Shown piece by piece: positions 26,818-36,460 of a stretch of DNA of 64,000 nt (position 1 is the stretch's first letter; the number at the start of each line of letters is the position of its first letter). The stretch is from positions 1 through 64,000 of the forward strand of contig NZ_JANQCH010000001.1 in NCBI RefSeq assembly GCF_024723325.1. The letters are read 5' to 3'. The translations under genes and the position numbers were made by a program. The DNA is from Agrococcus sp. HG114. Lineage in GTDB: Bacteria; Actinomycetota; Actinomycetes; Actinomycetales; Microbacteriaceae. The notes under the pieces are model-generated. The model did no database searches. It saw only the letters and a program-made list of their open reading frames with translations, and was not told the DNA's origin.

Positions 26818-27867
26818 TCAGTCGTTGATGGCGACGGGGGTGCCGTCGGATTGCAGCGCGGCCTCGAAGACCTGCATGACGTTGCGGGCGAACTCGAGCG
26901 TCGAGAGCTCGGCGGGCCGCCCCTCGAGCACGCAGTCGAGGAAGTAGCGCAGCTCCCCGTACATGCCCTGCGTGAACAGCGCCTTGTTCTCGAGCGTGTT
27001 GTACGAGTCCTGCGCCTCCCAGACGATGGCGCCGTGGTCGGTGCCCTCGGGAGCGAAGGTCGTGCCGGCAACGTAGCTGTGCGGGATGTTGCGCTGGTAG
27101 GTGACCGTGCGCGTGTTGCGGATCTCGACGCTCTGCCCGTCACCGATGAGCGTGTAGCGCTCGGACGGCTGGAACATCGGCGCGCTGTCAGCCAGGTGCA
27201 GCGCGGTGATGTTGCCGCCCTCGTGCCGGATGATGAGCGCGCCGGAGTTGTCGTCGGCGCGGTGCGTCGTCACCTCGACGGCGCGGCCGCCGAGCGAGAG
27301 CAGCAGAGCGGTCGGGTGGCAGCCGTCGACGAGCCAGCGGTTGTTCTCGCCGCGGGCGATGAACTCGGCGTCGCCGCGCGGGATGCTCATGGGGTAGACC
27401 GCCGAGGTCGAGTGGAGCTTGCCGAACTCCGGCAGCCCCGTGAGCTCGCGCGTCTTCACCGCAGCCGGCATGAACACCTTCTTGTAGCCGACCACGGCGA
27501 TGCGGTCTCCGCGCGCCTCGATCATCGAGTCGACATCCGCCACGCTCGTGCCCACCGGCTTCTCCAGCCAGACGTGCAGCCCGGCTTCGAAGGCCTCGCG
27601 CGCGAGCCGCGGGTGCAGCTGCGGAGAGACGCACAGGAGCACCGCGTCGAGATCCTCGGAGGCGTACATCTCGGCCGTGCTCTGGTACGAGCGCTCGACG
27701 CCGTACTGCTTGGCCGTCGCGTCGGCGAGGTCCTTGTCGAGATCGGTCACGGCGACCAGGTCGACCGGCAGGAAGGTGAGCGTCGGCAGCAGGTTGCGGT
27801 AGCTGTGCGAGCCGAGCCCGACGACGCCGACGCGCACGCGCCGCTCGAATTCCCTCTGGTAGCTCAT
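26818..27867 (-). CDS. Gfo/Idh/MocA family oxidoreductase
   Basis: A 349-residue NAD(P)-dependent oxidoreductase. The Rossmann motif GVVGLGSHSYRNLLP is at about 14-28; VLLCVSPQLHPRLAREAFEAGLHVWLEKPVG holds the conserved EKP lysine that contacts the ring of the sugar substrate. The carboxy-terminal half is the alpha/beta dimerisation domain, with the active-site region ENNRWLVDGCHPTALLLSL (aspartate and histidine). It overlaps the TIM-barrel gene by one base (TGATG). Substrates in this family are sugars, inositols or sugar acids, matching the isomerase upstream. Confidence 0.9.
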   Translation of the reverse strand: MSYQREFERRVRVGVVGLGSHSYRNLLPTLTFLPVDLVAVTDLDKDLADATAKQYGVERSYQSTAEMYASEDLDAVLLCVSPQLHPRLAREAFEAGLHVWLEKPVGTSVADVDSMIEARGDRIAVVGYKKVFMPAAVKTRELTGLPEFGKLHSTSAVYPMSIPRGDAEFIARGENNRWLVDGCHPTALLLSLGGRAVEVTTHRADDNSGALIIRHEGGNITALHLADSAPMFQPSERYTLIGDGQSVEIRNTRTVTYQRNIPHSYVAGTTFAPEGTDHGAIVWEAQDSYNTLENKALFTQGMYGELRYFLDCVLEGRPAELSTLEFARNVMQVFEAALQSDGTPVAIND

Positions 27868-28739
27868 CAGCGGATCCCCTCCACGTTCGCGCGCAGGAAG
27901 TCCACGTCGCGCTTGACCAGGTTGTCGTAGTCGTAGCCCGGCTTGTTCTCCCCGTGCTGCGACGGGTTGAGGCAGATCACGGGCGAGACGCCGTCCGCGA
28001 CGACGCGGCTGGTGATGCCGACGACATCGTAGGTCGAGTCCTCGAGCGAGCTGTTCCACTTGAGGCGCAGGTCGTCGCCCTCGTGCTGCCCGCCCTTGAG
28101 GTGGAAGTAGTGGATGAGCGGCTTGAGCTGCTCGTAGTCGTCCTGCGTCGGGAAGACGCCCGTCGCCCACTGGTTGTTGATGTCCCAGGTCAGCGAGACC
28201 TCAGGACGGTCGAGCCACTCGAAGAAGTCGACGAAGTCCTGCGTGCGCGAGAGGAAACTCACGTTGGCCTCGTTCTCGATCGTCGCGGTCAGGCCTGCGG
28301 CGGCGATCCGGTCGACGACCTCGCGGTACTGCTCGATGAGCCACGGGTAGTCGCGCTTGAGGATCTCGACCGCGGAGGCGTCGGCCTCGCGACCGGGCAG
28401 CTGCGCCGCGATGATGCGCACGAGCCGCGGCTGGAAGACCTCGGCGATCTCGAGGATGTGGTCGAGCGCCCCGACATGCTTCTCGCGGAAGGCCTGCTCG
28501 CCCTCGGTCACGTCGCCGTAGAAGATGCTGGTCGAGAGGCAGAAGACCTCGAGCCCGGCCTCATCGGCGGCGCGCTTGGCCTCCCGGGCCTCGTCGACCG
28601 TGATGTCCTTGACCCACTTGCCGGCGATGCCGTCGCGGATGTCAAGGTGGCGGATGCCCCACTCCTTGTGCTTCGCGATCGCGGCGTCGAAGTCCGGGTC
28701 GGCCATCGCGTTGAGCATCGTGAGCTCTGCTGTCGTCAT
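27867..28739 (-). CDS. Sugar phosphate isomerase/epimerase (TIM barrel, AP_endonuc_2)
   Basis: A 290-residue TIM-barrel protein of the xylose-isomerase-like/IolE-IolI group. Metal-binding residues expected at strand ends are seen in [13 protein letters not shown] (glutamate), [13 protein letters not shown] (aspartate), HYFHLKGG (histidine). The protein should isomerise, epimerise or dehydrate a sugar or inositol derivative. Its ATG overlaps the PEP-hydrolase gene stop (ATGA). In combination with Gfo/Idh/MocA and cupin proteins it looks like a sugar-acid or polyol route. Confidence 0.87.
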   Translation of the reverse strand: MTTAELTMLNAMADPDFDAAIAKHKEWGIRHLDIRDGIAGKWVKDITVDEAREAKRAADEAGLEVFCLSTSIFYGDVTEGEQAFREKHVGALDHILEIAEVFQPRLVRIIAAQLPGREADASAVEILKRDYPWLIEQYREVVDRIAAAGLTATIENEANVSFLSRTQDFVDFFEWLDRPEVSLTWDINNQWATGVFPTQDDYEQLKPLIHYFHLKGGQHEGDDLRLKWNSSLEDSTYDVVGITSRVVADGVSPVICLNPSQHGENKPGYDYDNLVKRDVDFLRANVEGIR

Positions 28740-29575
28740 GCTGCTGCCTCCATGCTGATGTTCTTGAATCCCTTGAGCTGCTCGGTGATGGCGCGCTCGG
28801 TGGGGAGCCGCTCCATGCTCGACGCGCCGAAGAAGCCGTCGACGCCCGTCGTGCGCTGCAGCACGTACGCCGCGTCCTCCTGCTCGGCGATCGGTCCGCC
28901 GTGGCAGAGCACGATCACGTCGTCGCGCACCTCGACCGCGGCGTCGCGGATGGCCTGCACGCGCTCGACGGCGTCATCGAGCGAGAGCGCCGTCTTCGCG
29001 CCGATCGCGCCGTTGGTGGTGAGGCCGACGTGGATGACGATGATGTCGGCGCCCGCCTCCACCATCTTGCGCGCCTGCTCCTCGTCGAAGACGTAGGGCG
29101 AGGTGAGCATGTCCTGCGCGTGCGCCTCGCGGATGGCCTCGACCTCGAGGTCGTAGCCCATGCCCGTCTCCTCGAGGTTCTGACGGAAGACGCCGTCGAT
29201 CAGGCCGACGGTCGGGAAGTTCTGCACGCCGGCGAAGCCGAGGTCCTTCAGCTCGCGGATGAAGCGGGGCATCGAGCGGAACGGGTCGGTGCCGCAGACG
29301 CCGGCGAGCACCGGAGTGTCGTTGACGATCGTGTTCACCTCGTTGGCCATCTCCACGACGATGCCGTTGGCGTCGCCGTACGGCATGAGGCCGGCGAGCG
29401 AGCCGCGGCCGGCCATGCGGTAACGACCCGAGTTGTAGATGATGATCAGGTCGGCGCCGCCCTGCTCGGCGCACTTGGCCGAGAGGCCGGTGCCTGCGCC
29501 GGCGCCGATCACCGGCGAGCCGGCTGCGATCTGCTCGCGGATCTTCGCGAGCGCTGTCTTGCGGTCCATGGTCAT
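28736..29575 (-). CDS. Phosphoenolpyruvate hydrolase family TIM-barrel protein
   Basis: A 279-residue TIM-barrel protein of the 'PEP hydrolase family' (Pfam PEP_hydrolase), homologous to the carboxy-terminal domain of the plant/fungal Tm-1-type proteins. Traits are [40 protein letters not shown] (quoted in part: [21 protein letters not shown]), [12 protein letters not shown], and [14 protein letters not shown] followed by [14 protein letters not shown]. Its biochemical activity has not been firmly shown in general. It overlaps the Tm-1-like gene by four bases, so the two split halves of the fungal fusion are co-expressed, and probably act on the same intermediate. Confidence 0.87.
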   Translation of the reverse strand: MTMDRKTALAKIREQIAAGSPVIGAGAGTGLSAKCAEQGGADLIIIYNSGRYRMAGRGSLAGLMPYGDANGIVVEMANEVNTIVNDTPVLAGVCGTDPFRSMPRFIRELKDLGFAGVQNFPTVGLIDGVFRQNLEETGMGYDLEVEAIREAHAQDMLTSPYVFDEEQARKMVEAGADIIVIHVGLTTNGAIGAKTALSLDDAVERVQAIRDAAVEVRDDVIVLCHGGPIAEQEDAAYVLQRTTGVDGFFGASSMERLPTERAITEQLKGFKNISMEAAA

Positions 29576-30798
29576 TCGCCCTTCTGGTTGCTGCGGATGG
29601 CGCGGTCGAGGGCGTCTGCCATCTCGACTGCGAGTTCTTGGTCGTTGACGTCCACGTCGCGACGGACGACGCGGATCGCCGGGTCGAGCTCGCTCGTCAG
29701 GGTCTCGACGAAGGCGGCGTCGGCCGCCGGGTCGAAGAAGGCGCCGCCCTCGATGTCGATACCCGAGAAGCCCGCTTCGGGCAGGAAGACGATCGTCGCC
29801 TCGCGGTCATGGCGCGCATTGAGGCGGCTGGCCATGCGGCGGGCGATCTCCTGCAGCTCCTCCGCGGAGGTGCGCATGAGCGTGACCGAGTCGTTGTGGT
29901 GGTAGAACGTGCGCCCCTCGTGCTCGGCCGGCACGGTCGAGGCGGGGCCGAAGTTCACCATGTCGAGCGCACCGGCGCTCACGACGTGCGGCACCCCGGC
30001 GTGACCGGCCGCGGTGAGCCGCGACGGGCTCGCCGCGAACACGCCGCCCACGAGCTCGTCCGCGAGCTCGGTGGTGGTGATGTCGAGCACGCCGACAGCC
30101 AGGCCGGCTTCGACGATCGCCTCCATCGAGTCGCCGCCGGCGCCGGTCGCGTGGAAGACCAGCACCTCGTAGCCGAGCGACTCGAGCCGCTCGCGCGCCG
30201 CGGTGACCGCGGGCGTCGTCAGCCCGAACATCGACGCGGTGATCACCGGCTTCGCGTCGATGCTCGGCCGCTTGGCGAGCGCCATGCCGGCGATGGCACC
30301 GGCCGCGTTGCTGAGGATCGGCGCCGAGATGGCATTCACTCCGGCGATGTCGACCACCGAGTACATCATCGTGATGTCCTTGGCGCCGACGTAGTGCCGC
30401 GTCTCGCCGGAGGCGACGGTCGAGACGATCAGCTTCGGGAAGCCGACGGGCAGCGCGCGCATCACCTGTGAGGCGAGCGTCGTGCCGCCGGTGCCACCCA
30501 GTGCGAGGACGCCGGCGATCTGCTCGGACTCGACGAGGTCGACGACGAGCTTCGTCGCGCCGCGAGCCATCGAGGCGATCGCGGAGCCCCGGTCGGCCTG
30601 CTGCCGGACCTCCTCCAGGCTCATGCCCGCGGCTTCGGCGACCGCTTCCCGCGCGATGTGGGCCGCGAGCTGCGACTCCCCCAGCACGCCCACGTCGATG
30701 TAGAGGGGCTCGACGCCCATCGTCGACAGCACCTCGCCGGCGTACTCGTACTCAGCCCCCTTCGTGTCGAAGGTGCCCAGCAGCGCCACAGTGACCAT
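29572..30798 (-). CDS. Tm-1-like ATP-binding domain protein (UPF0261)
   Basis: A 408-residue UPF0261 protein, homologous to the amino-terminal ATP-binding domain of tomato Tm-1 (which inhibits tobamovirus replication); the bacterial role is not established. Visible blocks are [58 protein letters not shown] and [14 protein letters not shown], which form the nucleotide-binding glycine-rich loops. GAGGAGG lies six bases before ATG 30798. It heads a five-gene leftward operon with PEP-hydrolase, isomerase, dehydrogenase and cupin genes, and an operator-like palindrome lies 31 bp upstream of its start. Confidence 0.9.
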   Translation of the reverse strand: MVTVALLGTFDTKGAEYEYAGEVLSTMGVEPLYIDVGVLGESQLAAHIAREAVAEAAGMSLEEVRQQADRGSAIASMARGATKLVVDLVESEQIAGVLALGGTGGTTLASQVMRALPVGFPKLIVSTVASGETRHYVGAKDITMMYSVVDIAGVNAISAPILSNAAGAIAGMALAKRPSIDAKPVITASMFGLTTPAVTAARERLESLGYEVLVFHATGAGGDSMEAIVEAGLAVGVLDITTTELADELVGGVFAASPSRLTAAGHAGVPHVVSAGALDMVNFGPASTVPAEHEGRTFYHHNDSVTLMRTSAEELQEIARRMASRLNARHDREATIVFLPEAGFSGIDIEGGAFFDPAADAAFVETLTSELDPAIRVVRRDVDVNDQELAVEMADALDRAIRSNQKGE

Positions 30799-31136
30799 TC
30801 GTTGCCTCCTCGCAACTCGCTTGGTTTCTTGTATACCAGATGTCGACCGATCGCGCATCCCCGGGCACAGCAGCCGCCGCCGTGGCAGCGGGTGCGGCGG
30901 CGCGCGTATGGCGGGATCGCGACGTGCGGCCCGGAAGAATCGACGGTGTGGACCGCGCGCTCGGCGCGCGGATACCTCATCTCTCCGGCGCCCAGCTTCG
31001 CGCGCCTGTGAGATCACTTCAACTGATGCAGTGCGCCCACTTCTCCTATTGGCGTTGATGACCGGCGCCGATTTACAGTGGCCCCTATCGGCGGATCCAG
31101 CCGTCCGATCGGCGCAACGATGCGATTGGGAACACC
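30799..31136. other. Divergent intergenic region, Tm-1-like operon / nucleoside hydrolase
   Basis: 338 bp without a convincing gene. The left end carries the ribosome-binding site and operator of the Tm-1-like operon. The right end has TTGGCG (31049) and TACAGT (31074), 19 bp apart, as a weak promoter guess for the nucleoside hydrolase operon. The middle shows only high-GC sequence. Confidence 0.5.
30829..30838. promoter_or_regulatory. Candidate GntR operator (TTGTATACCA)
   Basis: Differs in one base from TGGTATACCA at 25608. On the leftward strand it contains TATACA, a plausible -10 hexamer, so a bound regulator would block the promoter of the Tm-1-like operon. Confidence 0.65.
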
Positions 31137-32108
31137 ATGCGGCCCATCATTCTCGATGTCGACACCGGCAACGACGATGCCGTCGCGATCGCCATGGCGG
31201 TCGGCGCATCCGGCCTCGACGTGCTCGGCTGCACGACCGCGTTGGGCAACCTGACGCTCTCGCAGACGACCGACAACACGCTGCGCACGCTCGACGCGCT
31301 CGGCCGCAGCGACGTGCCGGTCTACGCCGGGCGCGCGAAGCCGCTCGTGCCGCGGCCGTACCCGTTCGCTCCCGGCCGCTCCAGCGGCCTCATGCACGAG
31401 GCGACCCTGCCGCTCGCGGCCGCCGGGCGAGGCGCGGCCCACGAGGGCGCCGTCGACTGGATCGTGTCGACCCTGCGCGCCGCCACGGAGCCCATCACGA
31501 TCGTCGCAGTGGCGCCCCTGACGAACATCGCGGCAGCCGTGATCGCGGCGCCCGACATCGTCGAGCACGTCGACGAGCTCGTGATCATGGGCGGCGGCCA
31601 CGAGTTCGGCAACCGCACGCCGGCTGCCGAGTTCAACATCTACGCCGACCCGACGGCGGCCGACGTCGTCTTCCAGGCCGGCTTCGAGCGCACCGTCGTG
31701 ATGCCGCTCGACGCGACCCACGACGTCGTCATGGACCGCGCGATGCTCGAGCGGCTCGACGCGCTCGGCACCCCGGGCGGCAGCACGGTCGCAGCGGTGC
31801 TCGACTTCTACATCACCGGACACGACCTCACGCACCCGATGGAACAGGCCGCATCGGCCCCCGTGCATGACGCGCTCTGCATCGCCTACCTCATGGATCC
31901 GGAGGTCGTCGAGCTGCGCCACGTGCACGCGAGCGTCGACACGACGAGCTTCCACAACTACGGGCGCACCACCGTCGACGTCAACCAGCGGCTGGACGCC
32001 GAGCCCAACATCTGGTGGGCGTTCTCGGCCGACCAGGCTCGGTTCGACCGCGCACTCCTCTCCTCCCTGCAATCAGCCTCGTCCAACGAAGGACCCGGAA
32101 AGAAATGA
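31137..32108 (+). CDS. Nucleoside hydrolase (inosine-uridine preferring family)
   Basis: A 323-residue N-ribohydrolase that splits nucleosides into base and ribose. The calcium-binding amino terminus DVDTGNDDA (residues 6-14), VAVAPLTNIAAA, the EFNIYADPTAADVVF segment and the carboxy ligand in PVHDALCIAYLMDP are all intact, so it should be active. The stop overlaps the ATG of the solute-binding protein gene (ATGA), tying it to the ABC importer, which therefore probably imports nucleosides or similar N-glycosides rather than ordinary sugars. Confidence 0.92.
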   Translation: MRPIILDVDTGNDDAVAIAMAVGASGLDVLGCTTALGNLTLSQTTDNTLRTLDALGRSDVPVYAGRAKPLVPRPYPFAPGRSSGLMHEATLPLAAAGRGAAHEGAVDWIVSTLRAATEPITIVAVAPLTNIAAAVIAAPDIVEHVDELVIMGGGHEFGNRTPAAEFNIYADPTAADVVFQAGFERTVVMPLDATHDVVMDRAMLERLDALGTPGGSTVAAVLDFYITGHDLTHPMEQAASAPVHDALCIAYLMDPEVVELRHVHASVDTTSFHNYGRTTVDVNQRLDAEPNIWWAFSADQARFDRALLSSLQSASSNEGPGKK

Positions 32109-33448
32109 GCACTATGAAGCACACCACGAAGCGAGCCAGGGGCGCCGTCATCGCGCTCTCGCTGGCCGCAGTCATGACGGTCGCCGGCTGCGCGACCGCC
32201 GGCGGTCAGCCGCAGGCCGGCCCCGCGACCGAGGAGTGCCCCGACGGCACCACGACGCTGCACGGCATCACGTCGACCTCGGGCTACCCGCTCGACTCGC
32301 AGATCGAGTGGTACACCGAGGCGAACCCCTGCGTCACCATCGAGATGCAGCGCGTGCCCTTCGACCAGCTCGGCGAGACGATCTCGGTGCAGGCCGCCGG
32401 CGGCGCGCCCCTCGACCTGATCGGCTACGACGGCCCGTGGACGAAGAACTACGCCGCCCTCGGCGTGCTCGCGCCGCTCGACGAGTACATCCCCGAGGAG
32501 TTCTACGACGACGTGCTCCCGACGACGCTCGCCGAGCACTCGTGGAACGAGCAGGTGTACTCCACCGGCCTGCAGACCAGCGGCATCGGCCTGTTCTACA
32601 ACAAGACGCTCACCGATGCCGCGGGCATCGAGGTGCCTACCTCGCTCGACGAGGCGTGGACCTGGGACGAGGCGCACGAGGCGATGCTCGCCTGCCAGCA
32701 GGGTGAGCCCGGCTCGCCCGAGGTGTGGGGTCTCGCCGGCTCGCGCTACGGCACCGGAGCCCTCAACGCGTGGCTGCCGATGCTGCGCGGCTACGGCGAC
32801 CCGACCGCACCCGAGGGCTCGAGCGCCGCGAACACCTTCGCCGCGATCTCCGAGGACGGCCTCATCGTCGACGGCTACCTCAACACACCGGAGATGATCG
32901 ACGGCGCGACCGCGTTCCAGACGCTCTTCCAGGGCGACACCGCGGTGAGCCCGCAGACGCCCATCCCCGACTCGTTCCTCAACGGCACGGCATGCTTCGA
33001 CCTCGACATCCCCTACCTCGCGGGCGACCTGGAAGAGGCTGGCGTCGACTTCGAGTGGGGCGTCGCCCCGGTGCCGCACACGGTCACCCCGATCGTGCAC
33101 ACCGGTTCGATCACCGTGGGTGTCGCGGCTCGCTCGGAGAACATCGAGGCGGCTGCCGACGTGGTCGTGCAGATCTCCGGCCAGGAGCTCGCGCAGCGCT
33201 ACGCCGAGGAGGCCGGCGTGCTGCCGGTGCGCAACTCGGTGATCGACGCCATCCCGACCCTGCACGAGGCACCCATGGAGATCCCGGTGCAGCAGCTGCG
33301 CGAGTGGGGGGAGCCCCGACCGCAGACGACCTCGTACCTGGCGTACGACCAGTTCGTGACGGACGCGCTCGCGGACATCGCCTACGGCGCCGACCCCGAG
33401 CAGCGCCTGAACCAGCTCGTCCAGGAGCTCACGCCCAACCTCCGCTGA
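32105..33448 (+). CDS. ABC transporter solute-binding lipoprotein (family 1)
   Basis: A 447-residue extracellular binding protein of the sugar ABC type. A basic start (MSTMKHTTKRARG), a hydrophobic stretch and the lipobox VAGC place the lipidated cysteine at about residue 25. The mature part has the usual family pattern: VQAAGGAPLDLIGYDGPW, YSTGLQTSGIGLFYNKTL, a carboxy lobe ending VTDALADIAYGADPEQRLNQL. It is coupled to the nucleoside hydrolase upstream and followed by two permeases after 34 bp. Confidence 0.9.
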   Translation: MSTMKHTTKRARGAVIALSLAAVMTVAGCATAGGQPQAGPATEECPDGTTTLHGITSTSGYPLDSQIEWYTEANPCVTIEMQRVPFDQLGETISVQAAGGAPLDLIGYDGPWTKNYAALGVLAPLDEYIPEEFYDDVLPTTLAEHSWNEQVYSTGLQTSGIGLFYNKTLTDAAGIEVPTSLDEAWTWDEAHEAMLACQQGEPGSPEVWGLAGSRYGTGALNAWLPMLRGYGDPTAPEGSSAANTFAAISEDGLIVDGYLNTPEMIDGATAFQTLFQGDTAVSPQTPIPDSFLNGTACFDLDIPYLAGDLEEAGVDFEWGVAPVPHTVTPIVHTGSITVGVAARSENIEAAADVVVQISGQELAQRYAEEAGVLPVRNSVIDAIPTLHEAPMEIPVQQLREWGEPRPQTTSYLAYDQFVTDALADIAYGADPEQRLNQLVQELTPNLR

Positions 33449-33482
33449 CCCCGCGTCAGCACCATCAGCCAAGGGAATCACG

Positions 33483-34463
33483 ATGACTCACGTCCTGACC
33501 GACGACCCTGGCCGCTCCGTCGGGGTGGCTCCAGCAACCGCTGGGGCCACCTCGGCCGAGGAGCGGTCGGTGCACCTCAAGCTCGAGCGGCAGCACCGCC
33601 GCAAGGAGATCCGGACCGCGGTCATCTTCCTGGCACCGTTCCTGGTGCTGCTGCTGATCTTCCAGTACCTCCCGCTCGCCGTGATGGCGCGCGACTCGCT
33701 CCACTCCTTCACCCTCTACAACCCCGGCATGGCCGAGTTCGTCGGCCTCGACAACTTCGTCCGCGCGTTCACGAACCCGACCGCACTCGGCTCGATGCTC
33801 GTGACGCTGCTGTTCATGCTCGGCTTCCTGGTGGTGACGGTGCCACTGGGCTTCCTGCTGGCGGTGTACCTCAACACCCACGTCCCGGCGCGCGGCATCA
33901 TCCGCACCCTCGTCTTCCTCCCCGTCGTCACCTCGACCGTCGTGGTCGCGACGATGTGGGGCTTCATCCTCAACCAGAGCGGCCTCGCCAACTCGGCGCT
34001 CGGCTCGATCGGCCTCGGCCCGTTCAACTTCCTCACCGACACCGGGCTCGCGCTGCCGGCCGTCATCCTCATGTCGGCGTGGCAGCAGATCGGTCTCGCC
34101 GCGGTCATGTTCCTCGGCGGCCTGCAGTCGATCCCCGATGAGGTCCACGAGGCGGCCAGCGTCGACGGCATCGGCCCAATCCGCCGCCTCTTCTCGATCA
34201 CGCTCCCGCTCGTCTCCCGCACGACGGTGCTCGTCACCGTGGTGATGACGGTCTTCGCGATTCAGGCCTTCGCGCCCGCCTACGTCATCACGAGCGGCGG
34301 CCCCGAGGGCTCGACGAACCTGTTCGTCTTCGAGATCTACCGCTCGGCGTTCTTCCTGCAGCAGCCCGGCTACGCCTCGGCGCTGTCGGTCATCCTGCTC
34401 GGCTTCGCGCTGCTCATCAGCGCGATCGAGATGCGCCTCCTCCGAACGACTTGGAGCTACTGA
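33483..34463 (+). CDS. ABC transporter permease (MalF type)
   Basis: A 326-residue inner-membrane permease with six hydrophobic segments (TAVIFLAPFLVLLLIFQYLP first). The EAA loop that contacts the ATPase is DEVHEAASVDGIGPIRRLFSITLPLVS. The amino-terminal 40 residues are hydrophilic. AAGGGA eight bases before ATG 33483 serves as ribosome-binding site, and the stop shares a base with the next permease's ATG. It forms a heterodimer with that permease. Confidence 0.92.
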   Translation: MTHVLTDDPGRSVGVAPATAGATSAEERSVHLKLERQHRRKEIRTAVIFLAPFLVLLLIFQYLPLAVMARDSLHSFTLYNPGMAEFVGLDNFVRAFTNPTALGSMLVTLLFMLGFLVVTVPLGFLLAVYLNTHVPARGIIRTLVFLPVVTSTVVVATMWGFILNQSGLANSALGSIGLGPFNFLTDTGLALPAVILMSAWQQIGLAAVMFLGGLQSIPDEVHEAASVDGIGPIRRLFSITLPLVSRTTVLVTVVMTVFAIQAFAPAYVITSGGPEGSTNLFVFEIYRSAFFLQQPGYASALSVILLGFALLISAIEMRLLRTTWSY

Positions 34464-35335
34464 TGACGACCGTCGGACTGCCCCCGGTGCGCGTGCAGCG
34501 CCACAAGATCGCCAAGTGGTCCTTCGGGCTGCTCATGCTCGCCGTGATCGGCGTCGTGTTCCTGCTGCCGTTCATGTGGATCATCTCCTCCGGCTTCAAG
34601 AGCCAGCAGGACATCTTCGCGGGCCTTGTGCCGTTCAGCTGGGAGGCGTTCCTCCCGCTGAACCCCACGCTCGACAACTTCGTGCAGCTGTTCGTCGAGA
34701 AGGGCGTCGGCCAGAGCCTGCTGAACTCGTTCGCGGTCGCGGCCATCGAGGTGATCGGCGCGCTCGTGGTCTGCTCGCTCGCGGCCTACGCGCTCACCCG
34801 CATGAAGTGGAAGGGCCGCGGGGCCGTCTTCGCGCTCATCCTCGTGACGTTCATGCTGCCGGTCGAGGCGATGTTCGTGCCGCTCTACCGCGTGGTGTCG
34901 GGCATGGGCCTGGCCGACAACCTGTGGGGCGTGGCCCTGCCGGGCGTCGCGAGCGTCTTCGGCCTGTTCCTGCTGAAGCAGGCTTTCGAGGACATCCCGC
35001 GGGAGCTCGACGAGGCGGCCCGCATCGACGGCGCCGGCCACTTCCGCATCTTCTTCTCGATCATCCTGCCGAACGTGAAGACGGCGCTCGCCACGCTCAT
35101 CCTGGTCAAGTTCCTCTTCTCCTGGAACATGTTCCTCTGGCCCCTCGTGGCGTTGCAGAGCCCGCAGCTCAAGCTCATCCAGGTCGCCGTAGCCCACGAG
35201 GTCGACCCGAACTCGCTGCCCAACTGGGGCCTGACGTTCGCGGGCGCCGCAGTCGCCGTGGTGCCGGTGCTGCTGCTGTTCCTGCTGCTGCAGCGCTACT
35301 TCGTGAAGGGGCTCGCGACCACCGGCATGAAGTGA
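34463..35335 (+). CDS. ABC transporter permease (MalG type)
   Basis: A 290-residue permease, the second half of the membrane channel. The EAA loop is PRELDEAARIDGAGHFRIFFSIILP, and six membrane segments are apparent. GGAG at 34453-34456 points to ATG 34463 over the in-frame ATG at 34451. No ATPase gene follows: the operon ends here at a hairpin, so the importer must borrow an MsmK-type shared ATPase from elsewhere in the genome. Confidence 0.92.
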   Translation: MTTVGLPPVRVQRHKIAKWSFGLLMLAVIGVVFLLPFMWIISSGFKSQQDIFAGLVPFSWEAFLPLNPTLDNFVQLFVEKGVGQSLLNSFAVAAIEVIGALVVCSLAAYALTRMKWKGRGAVFALILVTFMLPVEAMFVPLYRVVSGMGLADNLWGVALPGVASVFGLFLLKQAFEDIPRELDEAARIDGAGHFRIFFSIILPNVKTALATLILVKFLFSWNMFLWPLVALQSPQLKLIQVAVAHEVDPNSLPNWGLTFAGAAVAVVPVLLLFLLLQRYFVKGLATTGMK

Positions 35336-35364
35336 CGGATGCCGCTGCACGGCCGCAGCGGAGC

Positions 35365-35396
35365 GAGGGCCGCCGGCAGGTTCGCCGGCGGCCCTC
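35365..35396. terminator. Bidirectional terminator hairpin
   Basis: Perfect 13-bp stem (35365-35377 with 35384-35396), loop AGGTTC, between the permease gene and the convergent LysR gene. Confidence 0.85.
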
Positions 35397-35413
35397 GTCG
35401 TCTGCGCTCGCGG

Positions 35414-36340
35414 CTACGCCGTGCGCGCGCCGGCGAAGAGCTCGCGCGCCAGCTCGGCGATCACCCGCGCGCGCGTGGTGGGCCGCACGTCGGTGACGCG
35501 GGCGAAGCAGACGTTCAAGGCGTCGGCATCGTCGGCGATGGGCACGACCGCGAGCTGCCCGCCGTCGTACGTGCGGTCGGTCGCGGGGATGTGGTTCAGG
35601 ATCGAGTACCCGTGCCCGCGCGCCACGAGCGAGCGCACGGTCTCGTAGCTGCGCGAGGTGAAGCGGATCTGGGGCGTGATGCCCGCACGCTCGAGGATGC
35701 CGAGGAAGTAGTCGCGCGAGTGCTCGGTGTCGAGCAGCACGAAGTCGCGATCGGCCAGCTGCGACAGCCGCAGGCGCTTGCGTCGCGCGAGGTCGTCGGT
35801 GGCCGGCAGCACGATGTGCGGCGGCGCCGTGTACAGGTGCTCGTAGGAGATGTTGTGGAGGGCGCCGAAGTCGTAGGTGATCGCGCCCTCGACCGAGCCG
35901 TCGAGCAGCAGCTCGACGGTGCGGTCGACGTCGGCCTCGATCACCTCGACGCGCAGGCTCGGGTGATGCGACTGCACGCTCGATATCAGTTTCGGCAATA
36001 CGAAGGGTGCGAGCGGCGCGTAGCACGCGAGGCGCAGCGTGCCTCGTAGATCGTAGTGGCGGCCGCGCACGTTGTCGGTGATCTCGTCGACCTGCGCGAG
36101 CAGCGACCGGGCGTCGCGCAGCAGCTGCTCGCCCGCCTCGGTCACGACGAGGCCCTTGCTGCGCTGGCGCACGAACAGCTGGACATCGAGGGATCGCTCG
36201 AGCTGGGCGATCGCGGTGGAGACAGCCGATTGCGCGACGTGCAGATCGATCGACGCCTCGGTCATCGAGCGCTTGGTCGCCGCTGCGATGAAGTACCGCA
36301 ACTGCACGAGGGTCATCACGGGTCCACTGAGGCGAGCCAT
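35414..36340 (-). CDS. LysR family transcriptional regulator
   Basis: A 308-residue LysR regulator. The winged helix includes LRYFIAAATKRSMTEASIDL and SAVSTAIAQLERSLDVQLF; the effector domain begins near GTLRLACYAPLAPFVLPKLI. It diverges from the flavoprotein-RidA-DUF1028-M20 operon with 120 bp between the starts, so it is the likely activator of that operon. An inner ATG (codon 9) is an alternative start. The inducer is unknown. Confidence 0.9.
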   Translation of the reverse strand: MARLSGPVMTLVQLRYFIAAATKRSMTEASIDLHVAQSAVSTAIAQLERSLDVQLFVRQRSKGLVVTEAGEQLLRDARSLLAQVDEITDNVRGRHYDLRGTLRLACYAPLAPFVLPKLISSVQSHHPSLRVEVIEADVDRTVELLLDGSVEGAITYDFGALHNISYEHLYTAPPHIVLPATDDLARRKRLRLSQLADRDFVLLDTEHSRDYFLGILERAGITPQIRFTSRSYETVRSLVARGHGYSILNHIPATDRTYDGGQLAVVPIADDADALNVCFARVTDVRPTTRARVIAELARELFAGARTA

Positions 36341-36460
36341 GCCGCGACTGTATCAACGAAAGCGATGCATCGAGCCGCGAACTCACCGTTTACGGATGCG
36401 ACGGTGCTTCATAGCCTGGACGGGTCCGCAGTGCTGCTGACACAGATTTGGAGGTACGGG

